From Lophius americanus (taxonomy: Eukaryota > Chordata > Actinopteri > Lophiiformes > Lophiidae): a stretch of DNA of 64,000 nucleotides. The translations under genes and the position numbers were made by a program. Below are positions 1 to 12,404 of this stretch, one piece after another. Position 1 is the first letter of the stretch. Each line of letters starts with the position of its first letter. The stretch is from the NCBI GenBank assembly GCA_037951165.1, contig JBBDHG010000153.1, positions 122,501-186,500 on the forward strand, in the 5' to 3' direction. The notes below the pieces were generated by a model that saw only the letters and a list, made by a program, of their open reading frames with translations, was not told where the DNA came from and did not search any database.

Positions 1-522
1 GACGCACCTGAAGTACGGCCATCGCTGCACGCACCGGCGCTCCTCTAATGGTAACTCTGAACCGCACTTCTAAAAATACGACCCTCGCTTTCCATCCGAA
101 GTTTCCGTGCGGGATTTTGATGCACGATGTGCGTCTCATGTCTGCGCTGTAATTAGCCACATGTACCGCAGCCTGTAGAAACGCGCGGCAGCTAATTGGC
201 GGCGGGTAATGATGCGAGCAGCGCCGCTAAACATCAGCCATATGGAGCTGCGGAGTGTGAGCTACCATCTTTACATTTATATTTCTTTGACATGAGGAGG
301 CAGACTGTGTTATCGATGGGGGTTTTAATTACAGATAGGTTGCTGCAGTAATGAGTGGAATGGATGATTAGTTATTGTTTGGTGCTTTTTTTTTTTTTTT
401 AAATCTCAGCGATGTTTGTCCAAAAGATCACAAAAGAACACTTTAATTATTATATCCCTAATTGGCTTATTGTTCGTCTCAGAAGAATGGAAGAGAAATC
501 CTCAGTTAGAGAAGTGACTACA
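1..522. other. no recognised feature
   Basis: I see only unique-looking non-coding sequence with a short T run near 388-401. Confidence 0.5.
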
Positions 523-1050
523 TGATCAGCCATAACATTAAAACCACCTGCCTAATATTGTGCAAATTTTGGTACCACTTTACATAAGACTCCCCTTTAT
601 AAAGGATTTATAAAAGGCTTATACTGGGTTACATTTTTAAGTTGTAAATGATTTTTAATCATTAATAAGCATATATAAATCATTAGACACACAGGATATT
701 ACAGACCTGATGCTTGCCAAATAGTGAGCACACTTATCAGTACTGTTTATTTCATCATGCCAAATAGTGACCCTAATGATGAATTGGGGTTTATTATAGA
801 CCTTAATTAATGGCTAATAAAGTGCTTATAACCTAATTATAAACCATTTATACCCGTTTTAAAGGAAGTCTTATTGTAAAGTGACAATCCAACTTCTACC
901 CGAATCTTAGTTAGCGTTTTCTGACATTTGTGCTACAGTAGCTCGTCTGTGAGATCGGTCAACATTGACCAGCTTTGTATCCTAAGGCATCAACGGAGCT
1001 GTGGAGCCCAGGACCGTGTTGCAAATTCACCAGCTGTCCTTCCTTAGTTC
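523..1050 (-). mobile_element. Tc1-like transposon relic (TIR plus transposase fragment), split by a MITE
   Basis: The left end carries the fish Tc1-like inverted terminal sequence TGATCAGCCATAACATTAAA at 523-542, followed by ACCACCTGCCTAATATTGTG. After an inserted element (570-888), the stretch to about 1050 matches, in reverse orientation, the N-terminal part of the same transposase gene. The matching phrases are TGTGCTACAGTAGCTCGTC and CTGTCCTTCCTTAG. The copy is internally deleted and has no open frame. The family match is from memory of the teleost consensus. Confidence 0.75.
570..888. mobile_element. MITE nested in the Tc1-like relic
   Basis: The ends are inverted repeats. TGGTACCACTTTACATAAGA near 570 matches the reverse complement of the segment ending near 888 (GGATTGTCACTTTACAATAA), and the similarity continues through CCTTTATAAAGG-like sequence. 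The interior of about 320 bp is AT-rich with no coding potential, as expected for a non-autonomous DNA element. Target duplications are not clear. Confidence 0.7.
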
Positions 1051-2899
1051 ACTCTTATATCCCTTTTTCTTCTCCTCACAGAAATTTAAAATATATTTTT
1101 CCAGTTTAGTCTCCTGGACCATGTCAATATTAGATAGCTTGTCTCTTTCTTAAAGTTCTTAAACTGTCATTCCTAGCGTCCAGATCCTCTTCCTTTGTTT
1201 CATAATAAGTTGTATAAGACTATTGTATGTAGACTACAGGGGCAGTCCAAGAATCAAACCACCAACCTTCTCATTTGGCAATCACCAATCTATGTCCAAC
1301 AGTCCAGGATGCAGAATCTGCCTAATTTTTTGCAATTTGTTTACTCTGCACAATGACAGATTTTAATAAAACATTGGTTTATGTCACATCCACAGGCTGT
1401 AGTATGGGCATATAGCTCCCCTAGTGGAAATATGGGGTATTGTGTAGCCAAAATAATATTAAGCACATGTTTCAAATGTTTTAAATGGAAAGTCCTCCTG
1501 GTCCAATCCCACAAAAACTGTCGAATATAATGAACTTTGTTTTTATTTCCATCAGATTTGATGCAGATGTTATTTATGAGCAAATACATTCTTTGGTTTC
1601 ATGCTGTTACTGTTTTAAAATTATGTCATAGCTTTTTTTTATCAAGCCGGTGATGATAGAAACGTAGGTATTTTTCGTGTTTAATCAAAGATTACTCACG
1701 CGTAGTAACCGGTACAATGTTACAGACACTGAAAATAAATGACTTTATATCTCACCTCTCCATAGAAACCGAGGTTGATAGTTGTGGAGCTATTTTGAGT
1801 TTATTTCATTTCTATGTAATTAAGGCCAGGCTTAAAAGAATCAATGAGCAGAACAGGTTAAATATCTGCTGGTGCACAATTGCTGATTTTCTGGGGGATT
1901 AGTGCACTTAACGACATAATAAAACCTGATTATCTTTACTTTATTCCTATCCTACCTTTAAAATAGGATTATCGGAGAGAGAACAAAGAAATGGGAAATA
2001 GAAAATAGCATAGCGCGCGCTGAACACACGCAGGTACAAATTCATTTCCTCGCTCATTTTCCTCTTTGGGAGAAATGTGAAACCACCTGAATAAATCAGA
2101 ATACCTGCTGGTCCGATCAATTTCCACGCTGGAAGAGGCAAACAAAGCGGCTGAGACCGGCGGACGGCGGCTTACCTGGCATGTAGTTATGGAAGAAAAA
2201 AAAAATCATTTCAGTTGATACAATTACTGAGGGGAGCTTATTTCCCTCAAACATCTTTATGACCTGAAAGTGTGTCGTCAAAATATTCCCAACGGCTGAA
2301 GCGGAGAAAAGGAAATCTCACCTCTCAATTTGCAGAGGCAATATTTATGCATGAGATTTGTAAACAAGTGGAGCACATATACCCGCAACAGCGGGGCGCC
2401 GTGATTTAGTCCCATTCATCATCCCAGCCGCGGTGGAGACCGGAGCCAACGCCAGATACGGTTCAATGTCGCACAGACTTCCTGCGCTCTGTTTGCCCAG
2501 TGATATTCACACACTGTTTTACAAAGAAGTGAGTCCAGCTGAGGCGCTGAGATGCAGCACGCCGTGCCTCAGATGTCACGCTGGGCTACATTATACTCTG
2601 CTCGCTGCTTGGGGTCCAGCTCAGCCTTGAATCGATACGTCACATTACTTCCTCCTTTCAGATGAAGCTGTGCTCGTCATTTATTTTTCATGCCCAAACC
2701 CTGATTCGGCAGATGGGGTCTCTTTGAAAGGAAGTGTATATCAGGATGCTAGCGATTGGAAATTAGGTTAAACAAATCACAATTCAATTTGGTTGGATGC
2801 CGGAAAGTAGCAAGACCCGTAAATTATTTTTTTTCATGGCATAAATCATCGGTGGTGGAACTAGAACAAAGAAAACTTTGTGAGCTGTTGAATCAGATC
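1051..2899. other. non-coding, largely unrecognised
   Basis: A short stretch at 1215-1300 faintly resembles the B-box region of a tRNA-derived SINE on the minus strand (AATCAAACCACCAACCTTC). Nothing else is recognised. Small ORFs here have no family features. Confidence 0.35.
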
Positions 2900-3185
2900 T
2901 TTTGCTCCTTCATCCAATTTGACCCGTTACCTTGGGTCGGGTCGCGGTTGCAACAGGTGAAGAAGGGTCTCGCAGACAGCCCTCTCACTAGCTTCAGTTC
3001 AGCCCGGGGGATCGTGAGGCCTCCAATCAGTTCTGGGTCTCCTCCTAGTTGAATGTGCCCGGAGAACCTCCAAAGGTTCCTGATGAGATATCTGAACCTC
3101 CTCAACCGGCTCCTTTCAACGGGAAGGAGAAGCATAACCACTCCAAGCCCTCACCCGATGTTCAAGTTCCAAACCCAGAACTTTA
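2900..3185 (-). mobile_element. non-LTR retrotransposon 3' fragment (teleost RT-type)
   Basis: On the plus strand the order of phrases GGGTCGGGTCGCGG, CAGACAGCCCTCTC, GGGGGATCGTGAGGC, GAATGTGCCCGGAGAACCTC and CTCCTCAACCGGCTCCT follows a very common teleost repeat. This repeat is the reverse complement of the 3' end of a non-LTR reverse transcriptase ORF. The minus frame still reads IERSRLRRFRYLIR-like peptide. It is a degenerate, 5'-truncated copy. Confidence 0.7.
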
Positions 3186-4117
3186 CAGGGTGGTATTGTC
3201 TGGTGAGTACTTTGGGTTTATCTGGGGTCTTCTCGCTACAACTTAAAATTCCAAACAATAGCAGAGAAGTTCTTTAACGCTTTAGAAAAAAGCCTAGGAT
3301 CATCAATTCTAATCTCATTTCCTTGTTACAAACTTTTTAATCTAATTCAATTAATCAAACTGTCACGGATGTAATTCGGCGTTCTCGGCCCGCCAACTCA
3401 AACCAGCGGGATAAGAGAAGGTTAATATTCAAACTTCTATTAATCTGTCTACAAAAGTAAATCTACCAAAACAAGAAAGTTTCGGTCGCAGAAGCTTTGC
3501 CTCTATGAATGGAAAACGTTTTTACTTCATCTTCCTCTGCGCTCATGTCAAGTGAATGATGGCGAGTATTTATAGGTTCTTATGCAGGAAACTTTGTTCA
3601 CGGGGTTTTAGTGAAAAGTGTGTTTGCTGATAAGGTGTTTAAGTTTTAGTTTTGTGAATATTAAGAGATTTCTTGTTGCCAAATGTTCATCTGTACCAGG
3701 AGATATTTCTCACTGGACAGAGCTACCGACAGGAAGCAGAGATGATTTCCTGAATGAATGAGGTGAGGTCAAAAGTACAAGAAGTGCGGCCCAGAGGCCC
3801 CGAGATTAGAAGTTGGAGGTGGTGAAAGAAAAATCAATGGTGGGTTTCATTCCTCTCTGTACTCAGAACAAACATATTTTCAAACGCCGGACGCTCGTCT
3901 GCGAGGAAAAGTTGAACTCAGTTGTGAATAAAGTCCGTATCAGGAGCGGAAAATCTGTCTTTCACCAATTTTCTGTAATCAGAAAGGAAATGAAGGCGTG
4001 AGGTTGAAATCCCTGTAACATCAAAGTAATACTGTGTACAATCAACACAAATACATTTGTGAATAAATTAAACAGAAAAGGTCAAATACAGATCAAAAAG
4101 TGAAAAAATGGGGATGT
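3186..4117. other. non-coding, nothing recognised
   Basis: I see AT-rich unique-looking sequence with no gene, tandem repeat or known element. Confidence 0.4.
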
Positions 4118-4546
4118 TACGGAATCGTAATCTCTGCTGCATATCCTCTGTGTTAACGCGATAACTCAGAAACCCTTTCCTGGATCATTTTTAGATTTTA
4201 TATTCATATAGATCTTAATGTGAGGAAGATCTGGAGTGATTTTGGGAAAGATTGGTTGAAAATTATCGCCTCTAGGAGGAGCTTTATCTCCAATGGTTTT
4301 CGTGCCATAATTTCTCAACCGTTGGTCAAATATAGTCCAAATTTACTGCATATGAAGCGACTCGAGGAGATCTAACTTGTTTTTTATCCTGTTTTAATCT
4401 AGTAGTTCATATTGAACACACTAGGAGGAGCCTTTATATGAAAGAAACAAAACTTCACATTCAATGTAAGGTGTTCAATAAGTAGGATTGCTTGTACAAC
4501 CCAGGGGATCTGGGACTTTTCGGGGATATACCCTCGCTGGCACCAA
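4118..4546 (-). repeat. CCCCCTAGTG-family dispersed repeat, copy 1
   Basis: Read on the minus strand it starts GGGTATATCCCCGAAAAGTC and continues through a TTGTACAAGCAATCC block. It then has the CTAGTG block, GGTTGAGAAATTATGGC, a second CTAGAGG-type block, and a tail of GAGTTATCGCGTTAACAC type. This is one of the longer copies and it contains no ORF. Confidence 0.75.
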
Positions 4547-5139
4547 CAACAGCATCGACCTAGCTTGACATTGCTCGATTTAGCATCATCATCGTTCTGC
4601 AGATCTTTGACTTTTTTGGACAAACTGGGCAATCAAACGTTCTTATATGGCTTCATATGCCATCTCTTTAAGGGAAATATGTTGAAGGCCTCTTTATTAT
4701 CCCCTTGGAGGCAAATTTGGTTCACCAGCGGTAATAAAACATCAAACAAAACTGTCAATCAAACTTCTGTCTCATAACCCTCCAGATTAGAGTTCATACT
4801 TCAAGTGAAGGAATTAAAGTTTATTTTGGTCTCGTTCTCTAGTGAAGGGAAACTAGACGGTGAGGCAGGCAGGTTAGTTGTTACGGTCAGGCGAGGGTCG
4901 TGTTGGACTTTTGTGCCTTGAGATAACAATACTTTTGATTCTGTACTGAACACACACTGATTTAATTTGACTTGACAAACAAAAGAGAGAAAAAGGAAAG
5001 GTTTAGCGTCGGAGATAGGGGTATCGGCTCGGTGAGCTGGTGTGATAGCTGCTACATGTTCACAACGAACGGCGGCAGCAGAGATGGTTTGGGATGATGA
5101 TTAGTTAGCCGCCATGTCAACGCCTTTAGAGGCGTTCCG
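4547..5139. other. non-coding, nothing recognised
   Basis: No gene or family-level repeat was recognised in this stretch. Confidence 0.35.
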
Positions 5140-5310
5140 GAATCCGACTGGGAGGACATCCAGAACTTGCTGGAAGCATCACACATTTCATCTGGCGTGG
5201 GAGAACATTGGGATGCCAGGGATTAGCTGGTGTTGCTTTGGAGAGAACTCTCCTTGACCTTCTTCACAGCCAGATCAGATAAGTGGAAGATGAGGAATGG
5301 CTGAAAGGAG
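5140..5310 (+). mobile_element. non-LTR retrotransposon RT 3' end fragment
   Basis: GGGAGGACATCCAG, GGGAGAACATTGGGATGCC, GGAGAGAACTCTCCTTGACC and GATAAGTGGAAGATGA follow the 3' end of the same teleost non-LTR element family seen reversed at 2900-3185 and 61205-61765. This piece is diverged and shows no intact frame. Confidence 0.5.
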
Positions 5311-6014
5311 GATAAGTGGATGAATTCAGATGCAATCCGTGACCACATTATATTCACCAAACCAATTTAATGGCCAACATAAGAAATATAGCACAGCTAG
5401 TATCTCTGTGACTCCTCAATCTGTCCGCCTGATGTATTGACCAACTGCTGGCCTCCTTTAAATCCTTGTTTTCCCTTCGTGCTGATGATGATATCAGGCT
5501 GTTTAGCTGCTAAACGCGCCACTATGCGCACAAATAAGTTGGTGACCTTGTGCTGTTTGGTGCCGGTGCTGCACAGGTAGTGTCTATCCACCTGTCAGAG
5601 TTCTTTCACTGAGAACGGATGCTGGAAACGGAGCTGAAGAGAGCAGTGAGACCGAATCGTAGCGCTGAAGTTGCTGAGAGTATGCAGACTCCAGAACAAT
5701 AAGCTCAGAGGTGCTAAAAATGTCCCAGAGAGCTGAGTAGAACAGGGTGATAAATCTTACCATGGGGTAATGCTAACATATTGGTTTCGAGCCATTTTTC
5801 ATATGAAAAATATTGATTCCTGCTGCTTTAAGCTCAGTCTGGAGGTTATTTTCTTTTTCTTTGTTTCTACACACAAGTGCAGGAATACAGGATCAGAACA
5901 AAGTTCTCTGCCGCATCACAATTTAAATTGTAAATCTAAAATTTCTCACAATTTTTTTTTCTTTTGTTAATTTACAAAAGAAATAATAAACATTGTAAAA
6001 ATCTCAGCATTTCA
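5311..6014. other. non-coding, nothing recognised
   Basis: AT-rich sequence. A 64-residue minus-strand ORF at 5591-5397 shows no recognisable domain. Confidence 0.35.
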
Positions 6015-6165
6015 TCCATCCATGAGGAGTACTGGGAAAACTGGGGTTCAGGGTCTCGCTCAAAGACTCTATGACATGAAGACCATAGGGACAGCCTCGG
6101 GAACCAACAACCTTCCTATTGGGGGACGACCAGTCCACCTCCTGTGTCACAGCCATCCCAAATAC
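6015..6165 (-). repeat. tRNA-derived SINE fragment
   Basis: The plus-strand phrases GGGTCTCGCTCAAAGACTC, GGAACCAACAACCTTCC and GGGGGACGACCAGTCCACCTC, ending in TGTCACAGCC, are the reverse of a common teleost SINE (tRNA-like B box, then the TGTCCTTGAGCAAGACAC body). It is degenerate. Confidence 0.6.
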
Positions 6166-6330
6166 TATTAAAAGTGACTCAGGAGATAACTCATCTTCTC
6201 CATAGCATAACCCAATCAGCCATAACAGAACTTCTTCACTTGTTCGTGCTTCAGTGGCTCTTCTGACGGGATCATTCAACACATGCTGACCTTCTCGGGT
6301 GCCCATAACCCCATTGCCAGCTCATCGGTT

Positions 6331-6595
6331 CTTAGACTTGGACTACTTTGACAGGTACTGACCATTACAGGCTGAGAACATCCACTAAGACCTGCAGTTC
6401 TAGAAAATACTCTGAACCGTTTGGTCTCACCATCGCAATTTGGACCTTGTCAGAGTATCTCAGATCCGTAGGCTCATGCGAAACATCAACTTCGAGCAGA
6501 AAAACTGCCTAATAAATCGACGAGTGCTGCTATAACTTCATAATAAAACTACTTCTGAGCTCAGCTGTACATGGTTGTAATGTTATGGCTGATCA
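6331..6595 (-). mobile_element. Tc1-like transposon relic, 5' part
   Basis: The TIR remnant TAATGTTATGGCTGATCA lies at the right end (about 6578-6595). Going left, the sequence matches the reversed start of the fish Tc1-like transposase: CTCAGATCC, CACCATCGCAATTTGG, AAGACCTGCAGTT and GGTACTGACCATTAC. The reading frame is destroyed. Confidence 0.75.
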
Positions 6596-7971
6596 ACACC
6601 ATTCAAGGTTGTTTTTTTTTATTGCTGTTTGTTGATTGAAGTAAATTATTTTAGTTGGCTAGCATCTTCAAACACTCACTCTTACAATCTCTCAACCCTG
6701 TAATATGTCTAAACGTTGCAAGATTATTTATTCATATAATGCCTGGTATGAATAAATCAGGATTGGAATCACATTACCATTCCAGAACGCGTGACGGCCC
6801 TGTGAGGAAATACTAGCGCCTAAATGACAGTAAATGTAATAATGCGCTGATGTGATTGCATTTTGTAGCTTTTCCGGAGGAACGTTTTATTGCATTCGGA
6901 CGCATCAACAAACCGTCCAGCAGGTATCGCTTATTTGCTTGTTATAGTGAACGAGACGGAGTGACATCGGATTATGCCTATTAAGACTGCGTGAGAGGAT
7001 CCAGACCAGAAAAATCCTGACAGGCTCGAACGCAACTTTTCTATTGCCGATAAACTTTTTCTCAGCAGCAAACAAAACCCTCCGCCCAGCCGGCCGCCTT
7101 TCGGATCTCCTCTCATGTAGGAGTCAGGCGATGAAGAAGCTACAGGAGGTTGGTGATGAAGCCTCAGAAGCAGATGATAGATAAGTCTGGCTTTCGGAGA
7201 GCTTTCTGTAATGGACACCCACTTTGATGGGGAATATGAGAGTCCCCCCCCCGCCCCCACTGCAAACTTTTTGACATGACCTTCAGTATAGTCAGCTTCC
7301 CGTTTTTCAAAATACCCTGCTGCCGGCGGTACTCCGACATAAAACATGATGGATGGATCCACAGCTGGGCTGCTGGGGTGCAAATGCTGCATAAAAGATG
7401 TATTTCAGGAAATCTGAAAGGGGTTATTGGTCTGCAAAACCCAACTTTAAGTTTTTTACAGGATAAAAAATATGGAAAAAAGGAAAAAACCCCTGACAGA
7501 AAAAGGCCAGAGATAATTGGGACGGACATGCCCAGAAGGCGGCGGCGTCCAATAAAAATGATGATGGCAAAACCGTTTTTCTCTCTTTTTCAGAAGTGTT
7601 ATTAAAAATATCTGAAAGAGCTCATTGTTTCCGATTAACCAGCCAGCAGAAGTCCTTGTAGTCTCCAGAAGGAGAATGGGGAACTACAGCCTTTAGTTCT
7701 CAGGGGTTTCTCCTGTAGAACCTTCTTCCAGTCTTGGTCCAGGAGGAGGGCACCCACTCTACATAAGAGTCGACTTTAAACTCTCCTTTCTGAGTTTCTC
7801 TTTCCTCTCCTCCCTCTCCTTCTTCACGCATTCATATCCTATCAATGCATGTTATTAACCTAACTGAGCTCATCCCTCAGGTTCCCATGGATCATGATTG
7901 GACCTACTGATGTGGCCCGGTTTTACAACCACTCAAATTCCTATTATTATGGTCAAAATTATTATTGTACA
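6596..7971. other. non-coding, nothing recognised
   Basis: It contains a short C run near 7244-7257 and overlapping antisense ORFs of 109-153 codons around 6931-7605 that show no domain or family similarity I can identify. Confidence 0.35.
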
Positions 7972-8425
7972 CAATCAGCCATAAAATTATGACCACTGAC
8001 AAATGAAATTAATCACATAGATTATTTTCACACATGTGGGTGGTTGGTAAATTCCAGGCAGTAATTGAGCATCATGTTCTGAAGATGATCAGTTGGAAGC
8101 TGGGAAAAGAGTGAATGACCGGTTCCGATTATCTCCAGACTTCTTTAGTACGCCAAAGAGGTTTTAGGAGGCACATCTGCTTAACTGGCTACGGGGTCAT
8201 GGACACTCGTGCCCCCTTGAAGCATATGTGGAGAGAAGAGAGAAGGCTAGACCCTGATGTTCAATCCTGCAGAAGAGCTACTGGAGCAAATCTTTTTGAA
8301 GAAGCTGATGCTTGTTCTGACAGAAATGTGTCAGAACACGGAATGTATCACATAACGGGTTTGGTGGCAAAAGGAGAACTTACAAAATGGGCTGGTGGAT
8401 TTAATGTTATAAATGCCACCAATTG
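7972..8425 (+). mobile_element. Tc1-like transposon, internally deleted copy
   Basis: It begins AATCAGCCATAAAATTATGACCACTGACA (positions 7973 onward) and runs through diverged 5' UTR and N-terminal transposase sequence (AGAAGAGCTACTGGAGCAAA, GTGTCAGAACACGGAATG). It then jumps to the 3' end: TTTGGTGGCAAAAGGAGAAC and a TAATGTTAT TIR remnant. The middle, with the catalytic DDE region, is missing, so this was at best a non-autonomous element. A 106-codon open frame survives by chance across it. Confidence 0.8.
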
Positions 8426-9494
8426 TGATCTTTAAATCTTTATATCTGTCATAAGTCATCAATCTTATTGTTGTGTGACCCTGGCCTAAGTTTATCTCCA
8501 TACAACAGGTAGCATGGTTTATATGAAAGCTGTGTTTGGTACTTGCCTTTACTTGCTGCAGGAAAACGTTGAGCTATAAATCAGCGTCTAAAAGTGAATG
8601 TGTTATAAGGTTCTACCTGCCGGAGGATAACATGTATCTACAGCCTCACTGGCTCTCCTATTATATAGTATGTCTTCATTTTTGGTCACCTTTAGAATAC
8701 CTGAGTGTTACAGCTGCTGCAACGACTACATTTCCATAACATATTCAATAAAGTTTCTCTCTCTCTCTCTTGTTTCATCAATCTGACTCAGAGAAGAGGA
8801 GAAATAATCATAAAAAAGATGTATAATTAACCGACAGGGTAGCAGACCGAAGGAATAAAAAAACCTGTTTATGTCTCTCTCATTCTATTTCAAGAAAAGC
8901 CAAAGAATCCATCATATTACTTGTTCTGGTAAGATGGCAGCGTGAGACTGTTTCACTTGTGTTTCCTCACATACGGGATTCTTTTGACAAGAAGAATTCA
9001 CCCCTGCATTTGCAAAGGTTTCATCCAGTATTGTTCACTCGGCACAGAACATCCTTTGTGTCGACTTTCAAAACATCCGTCTGGCTTCTAGTCTCACAAA
9101 GGTGTGATAAAAAGCATTGGGCACCCTGCTGATGTCTTCTTTTTTTTCTGTATAAGAAAAAAAACGTGTCTGGAATCTTATACTATGCCTGTTTGGAAAA
9201 TTACTGGTTCCGGCTGGACTAGACCCGACCTTCACCACATCACATCATCACATCGTTTATCACATCGTGACTTCCTTGGATCATTCTCAGAAGTTGGCTC
9301 ATAGGTCTCATCAGCAGCACACTATGCCAAAATCAAAAGAAATTCCATAAAAGGAAGTTAAGGATGGTCATAATGACATCATTCAGGAAGTCACTAGACA
9401 ACATCCAATGAACTACAGGCCTCTCTTACTTCATCTGAGGTAAGAGTCCACGAGACAATATCTAATTTTAAGAACTGCTATACAGCACGAACAC
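8426..9494. other. non-coding, nothing recognised
   Basis: A short CT microsatellite lies at about 8755-8770. No gene or repeat family was recognised. Confidence 0.35.
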
Positions 9495-10112
9495 CACAGA
9501 TAGGCCTATTGCAATTCCCAGAATGCACTGCGATAGTCGGCACGTCAATCAAGTTGGCGTGCAATCTCCTCCCCGCTTCTCTGCTGTCAGATATCTGCAT
9601 TTATTGAAACACACTCATGAACTTTAGGTCAATCCTTAAAAAAGATGCTATGGAGAACAGGAGGGGATGGGGGTGATTAAAAAGTTAATTAAAGATTAAA
9701 GAGTTCATCAGTGCTGTTAGGTTAAAAACAAGAAAACACATGAAGCTGCTCACATTTAATATGAAATACAAGTGTAAGCTGTTCATGCACCAGAATGTTT
9801 TCTGAGGAGCAGCTGCTCCTGACCGCAGGAACAGATACAAGGAGCATATTGTTGATATTGTTGATTTTAAACCGATTGATTTTAGATTTAATAGCACAAA
9901 TTAGTTGTGCTGGTCTAGTTGTAATTTCAGTATTTTCTATTCTGTTTTTTTTTCCAGAATTCTACAAACTGAGTAAATAAAATAATGAAATTTTCATAAC
10001 ACCTCAGATTAAACCGATCTGAGTCCTGGTCGGCCCCTGATGTGGTCTCCATCTTTAACCTCCTCCCCCTCTGTGATTGGGTTTCATGACCCTGTACTAC
10101 AGGACTCCGCAA
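9495..10112 (+). mobile_element. hAT-like dispersed repeat, copy 1
   Basis: It shares long blocks with 53480-54258 in the same orientation and order: CCCAGAATGCACTG, GTTAAAAACAAGAAAACACA, TTTTCTGAGGAGCAGCTGCT, CCTGACCGCAGGAACAGATA, TTGTTGATATTGTTGA and TGGTCTCCATCTTTAA. The 3' end GTGATTGGGTTTCATGACCC corresponds to GAGTTTGACACCCCTG in the other copy, a terminal motif typical of hAT-like fish repeats. No intact transposase is present. Confidence 0.65.
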
Positions 10113-10149
10113 ACAAAGCACCCATGGGAAAAGTGCTGAGGTCAAAGCA

Positions 10150-10670
10150 AATTTACCCACAACACACCTTGATGACCCTCAGAGCATTAGGGGAAACCTT
10201 CTGTGGACGAATGAGTTGAACGTTCAACTGTTGTAATAAATCTAGTGTGAACCAAACACAGCGGTCCACAATCAGAACATTACACCTACAGTCAAACGTG
10301 GAGGTGTCAGTGTAACATTTATGGACATACTCTGCTGCCTCAGGGCCAAGACGACTCGTCATCATGGAGGGAAACTGAATTCTCCGGAAGATTGTGGAGG
10401 AGAATATCAGGTCCACCTCTGACGAAAGAAGTGGGATGTTTCGGAGCAGAAGTCTGGACCCGAACCTCGCTGAGATGCTGTGGTGGGGACCTGAAAAGAT
10501 CAGTTCATGTTCACAAATCCTGCAATGTGGCAGCACCTAGAGAAGTACTGCAAAGAGGAATGGGCCAAAATTCCACCTCGGTGATGTCAGAGACCGACCT
10601 CCACGCACTGGATACGTGTGGTGGCACAAAACCCAGGGGTGTGAGTAATTTTTCACACTGGTGATTTAGC
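10150..10670 (+). mobile_element. Tc1/mariner transposase relic, 3' half
   Basis: Decayed matches run in order along the 3' half of a common fish Tc1/mariner gene: a TGTGGACGAATGAGTTGAAC-type DE motif region, GTGGAGGTGTCAGTGTAACA, GAGATGCTGTGGTGGG, TGCAAAGAGGAATGGGCCAA and AATTCCACCTCGGTGATGTC. It ends in a TTTTTCACACTGG terminus. Frameshifts and stops are frequent. It lies directly after the hAT-like copy. Confidence 0.75.
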
Positions 10671-11200
10671 TGTTGGATTAGGTTGTTATGAATGATCATT
10701 TTAAAATCTTTGTGTTTTGACGTTAAATTTAGTTTTAGGATCCGACACAGTTCAGTGTGAGACGCACACAAGAAACGGAAAACATCACTTTCATACCGTC
10801 TCACAAAAAACTGCATTGGGAGTCACATGCAAACCAAATGAGCCGCGATGAAACTTTTATACATCTTTATTCTGAGCAAATTGTCGCGTTTCAGCACGGC
10901 TAATTGCGCTCGACTGAATCAAACCGTCGCGGAGTTGAAGGTAATTTGCGTAATAAACGTCCCTTTTTTTAGAGTAAACGGCGGCATTGCCGCTTTTTTA
11001 TGAAGCTGTGTAATTTCGGGGGATGTTTTTTTTTTCCCCTCTCAATATAATCTGCACATAAAGCAAAAAAAAGCAAGGAGAGACTTTCTCACCTGGGCGC
11101 ACAAATAAAGCTGAGAGGAGGATTCAAAGTCACGGCTTATCTACCTTTTTCTGAAATGGTCCTACTGCAAACAGACCTCCACTTTTAATTAGGCCTTTAA

Positions 11201-11262
<62 letters not shown>

Positions 11263-12404
11263 CCTTTTATTTGACTATCTCCAGACCTGATAACCTTCAA
11301 GCAGCATCTTCATATCGCTGTCTGATCATGCAGCCTGGAGATTATGTTCGCTCCGTGTTGCTGCTGCAAGCACCTTTCCTGACAGATTATATGAATTAAG
11401 GCCTTATTATGGGATCTGGCCGGGAGCTACGTCTACCGCTGAGGGCAGAGCCGAGGTGAGTCAGCGACGACTGGTCCGATTACGGCAGCCGGACCTCAGG
11501 AGGGAAAAGGCTTGGCTCAGTCACGCTAAGCGAAGAAGGACACTCACCTCGCTCCTCCTACCCTCACAGGAGGAGGTTAGGAGGGACAAAGGCGTAGAAG
11601 AAAAAAAACAACACAGAGGAGCCGGTTTCATTCATAGGAATTAATCAATATTTTATAGACTTTTGTAGCAAAATGTATTCACACAGAAAACAGATTTTTC
11701 TTGTATTTTTTTTATCCTAGAACCTCAGGTGAGAATCATGACTATTTCAAGCCAAGTACACACTTAAAGAGTCTTCTAAGATGGCAGCGTGGGAGAGGTT
11801 CTCGCGTGATGTCACAGGCCGACGCGGCGTCTCAAAGGGTCAGTCACACCAGATAACATTCACCGTTAATAAACCTCGGACGGAATCCCAGTTTCATCCA
11901 AAGGGTTGTGAAATATCCATCCATATTCTGTTCATCACGGAATGAAGTTTGTTGTGGGGGTCATCATACTGAGAAACATTCATTTTGTGAGTAAACAATA
12001 CTTTAATAACTACTCATAGGACACTTTCCTTTTAACCTTTTCTTTTTAGGGTTATTAGATTTAATTCGGTTTCATTGAGTTTGTAAAAAAAAGTTGATAA
12101 AACTACTTTATTCCCTCCTTTCTTGCTTGAAGTAGGTATTAGGGAATCATTACCTCAATCAATCATTATAATCATTATAATCATTATAGTAAATCATTGC
12201 CTCAAATCGTAATTAAGATTATTTCAAACTTTTATGAGACTTTCTTCTTTGTCTTCCGGTTCTTCCCTATCATTCTTGCCACGGTGGAGTATTTGTTTCC
12301 ATTCATAGTCACTGAAGATGCTCTGCTTGCTAACAGTACCAGTGATCCTATTATCTGATCCGAGCTCCATTTCCGGTTTGGAAATCGTGAAAGGAATTAA
12401 ACTA
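10671..12404. other. non-coding, with a microsatellite and otherwise unrecognised
   Basis: It holds the AT tract at 11200-11262 and a short 10-bp tandem (ATCATTATAA) near 12160-12191. No gene was seen. Confidence 0.4.
11200..11262. repeat. (AT)n microsatellite
   Basis: About 62 bp of alternating AT are interrupted by single C and G substitutions. Confidence 0.95.

Noticed and set aside
6931..7605. Overlapping ORFs of 109-153 codons on both strands
   Set aside because: They are low-complexity, overlap each other antisense, and lack family resemblance.
8115..8435. 106-codon ORF as a new gene
   Set aside because: It lies within an internally deleted Tc1-like element and is a chance frame through decayed transposase sequence.
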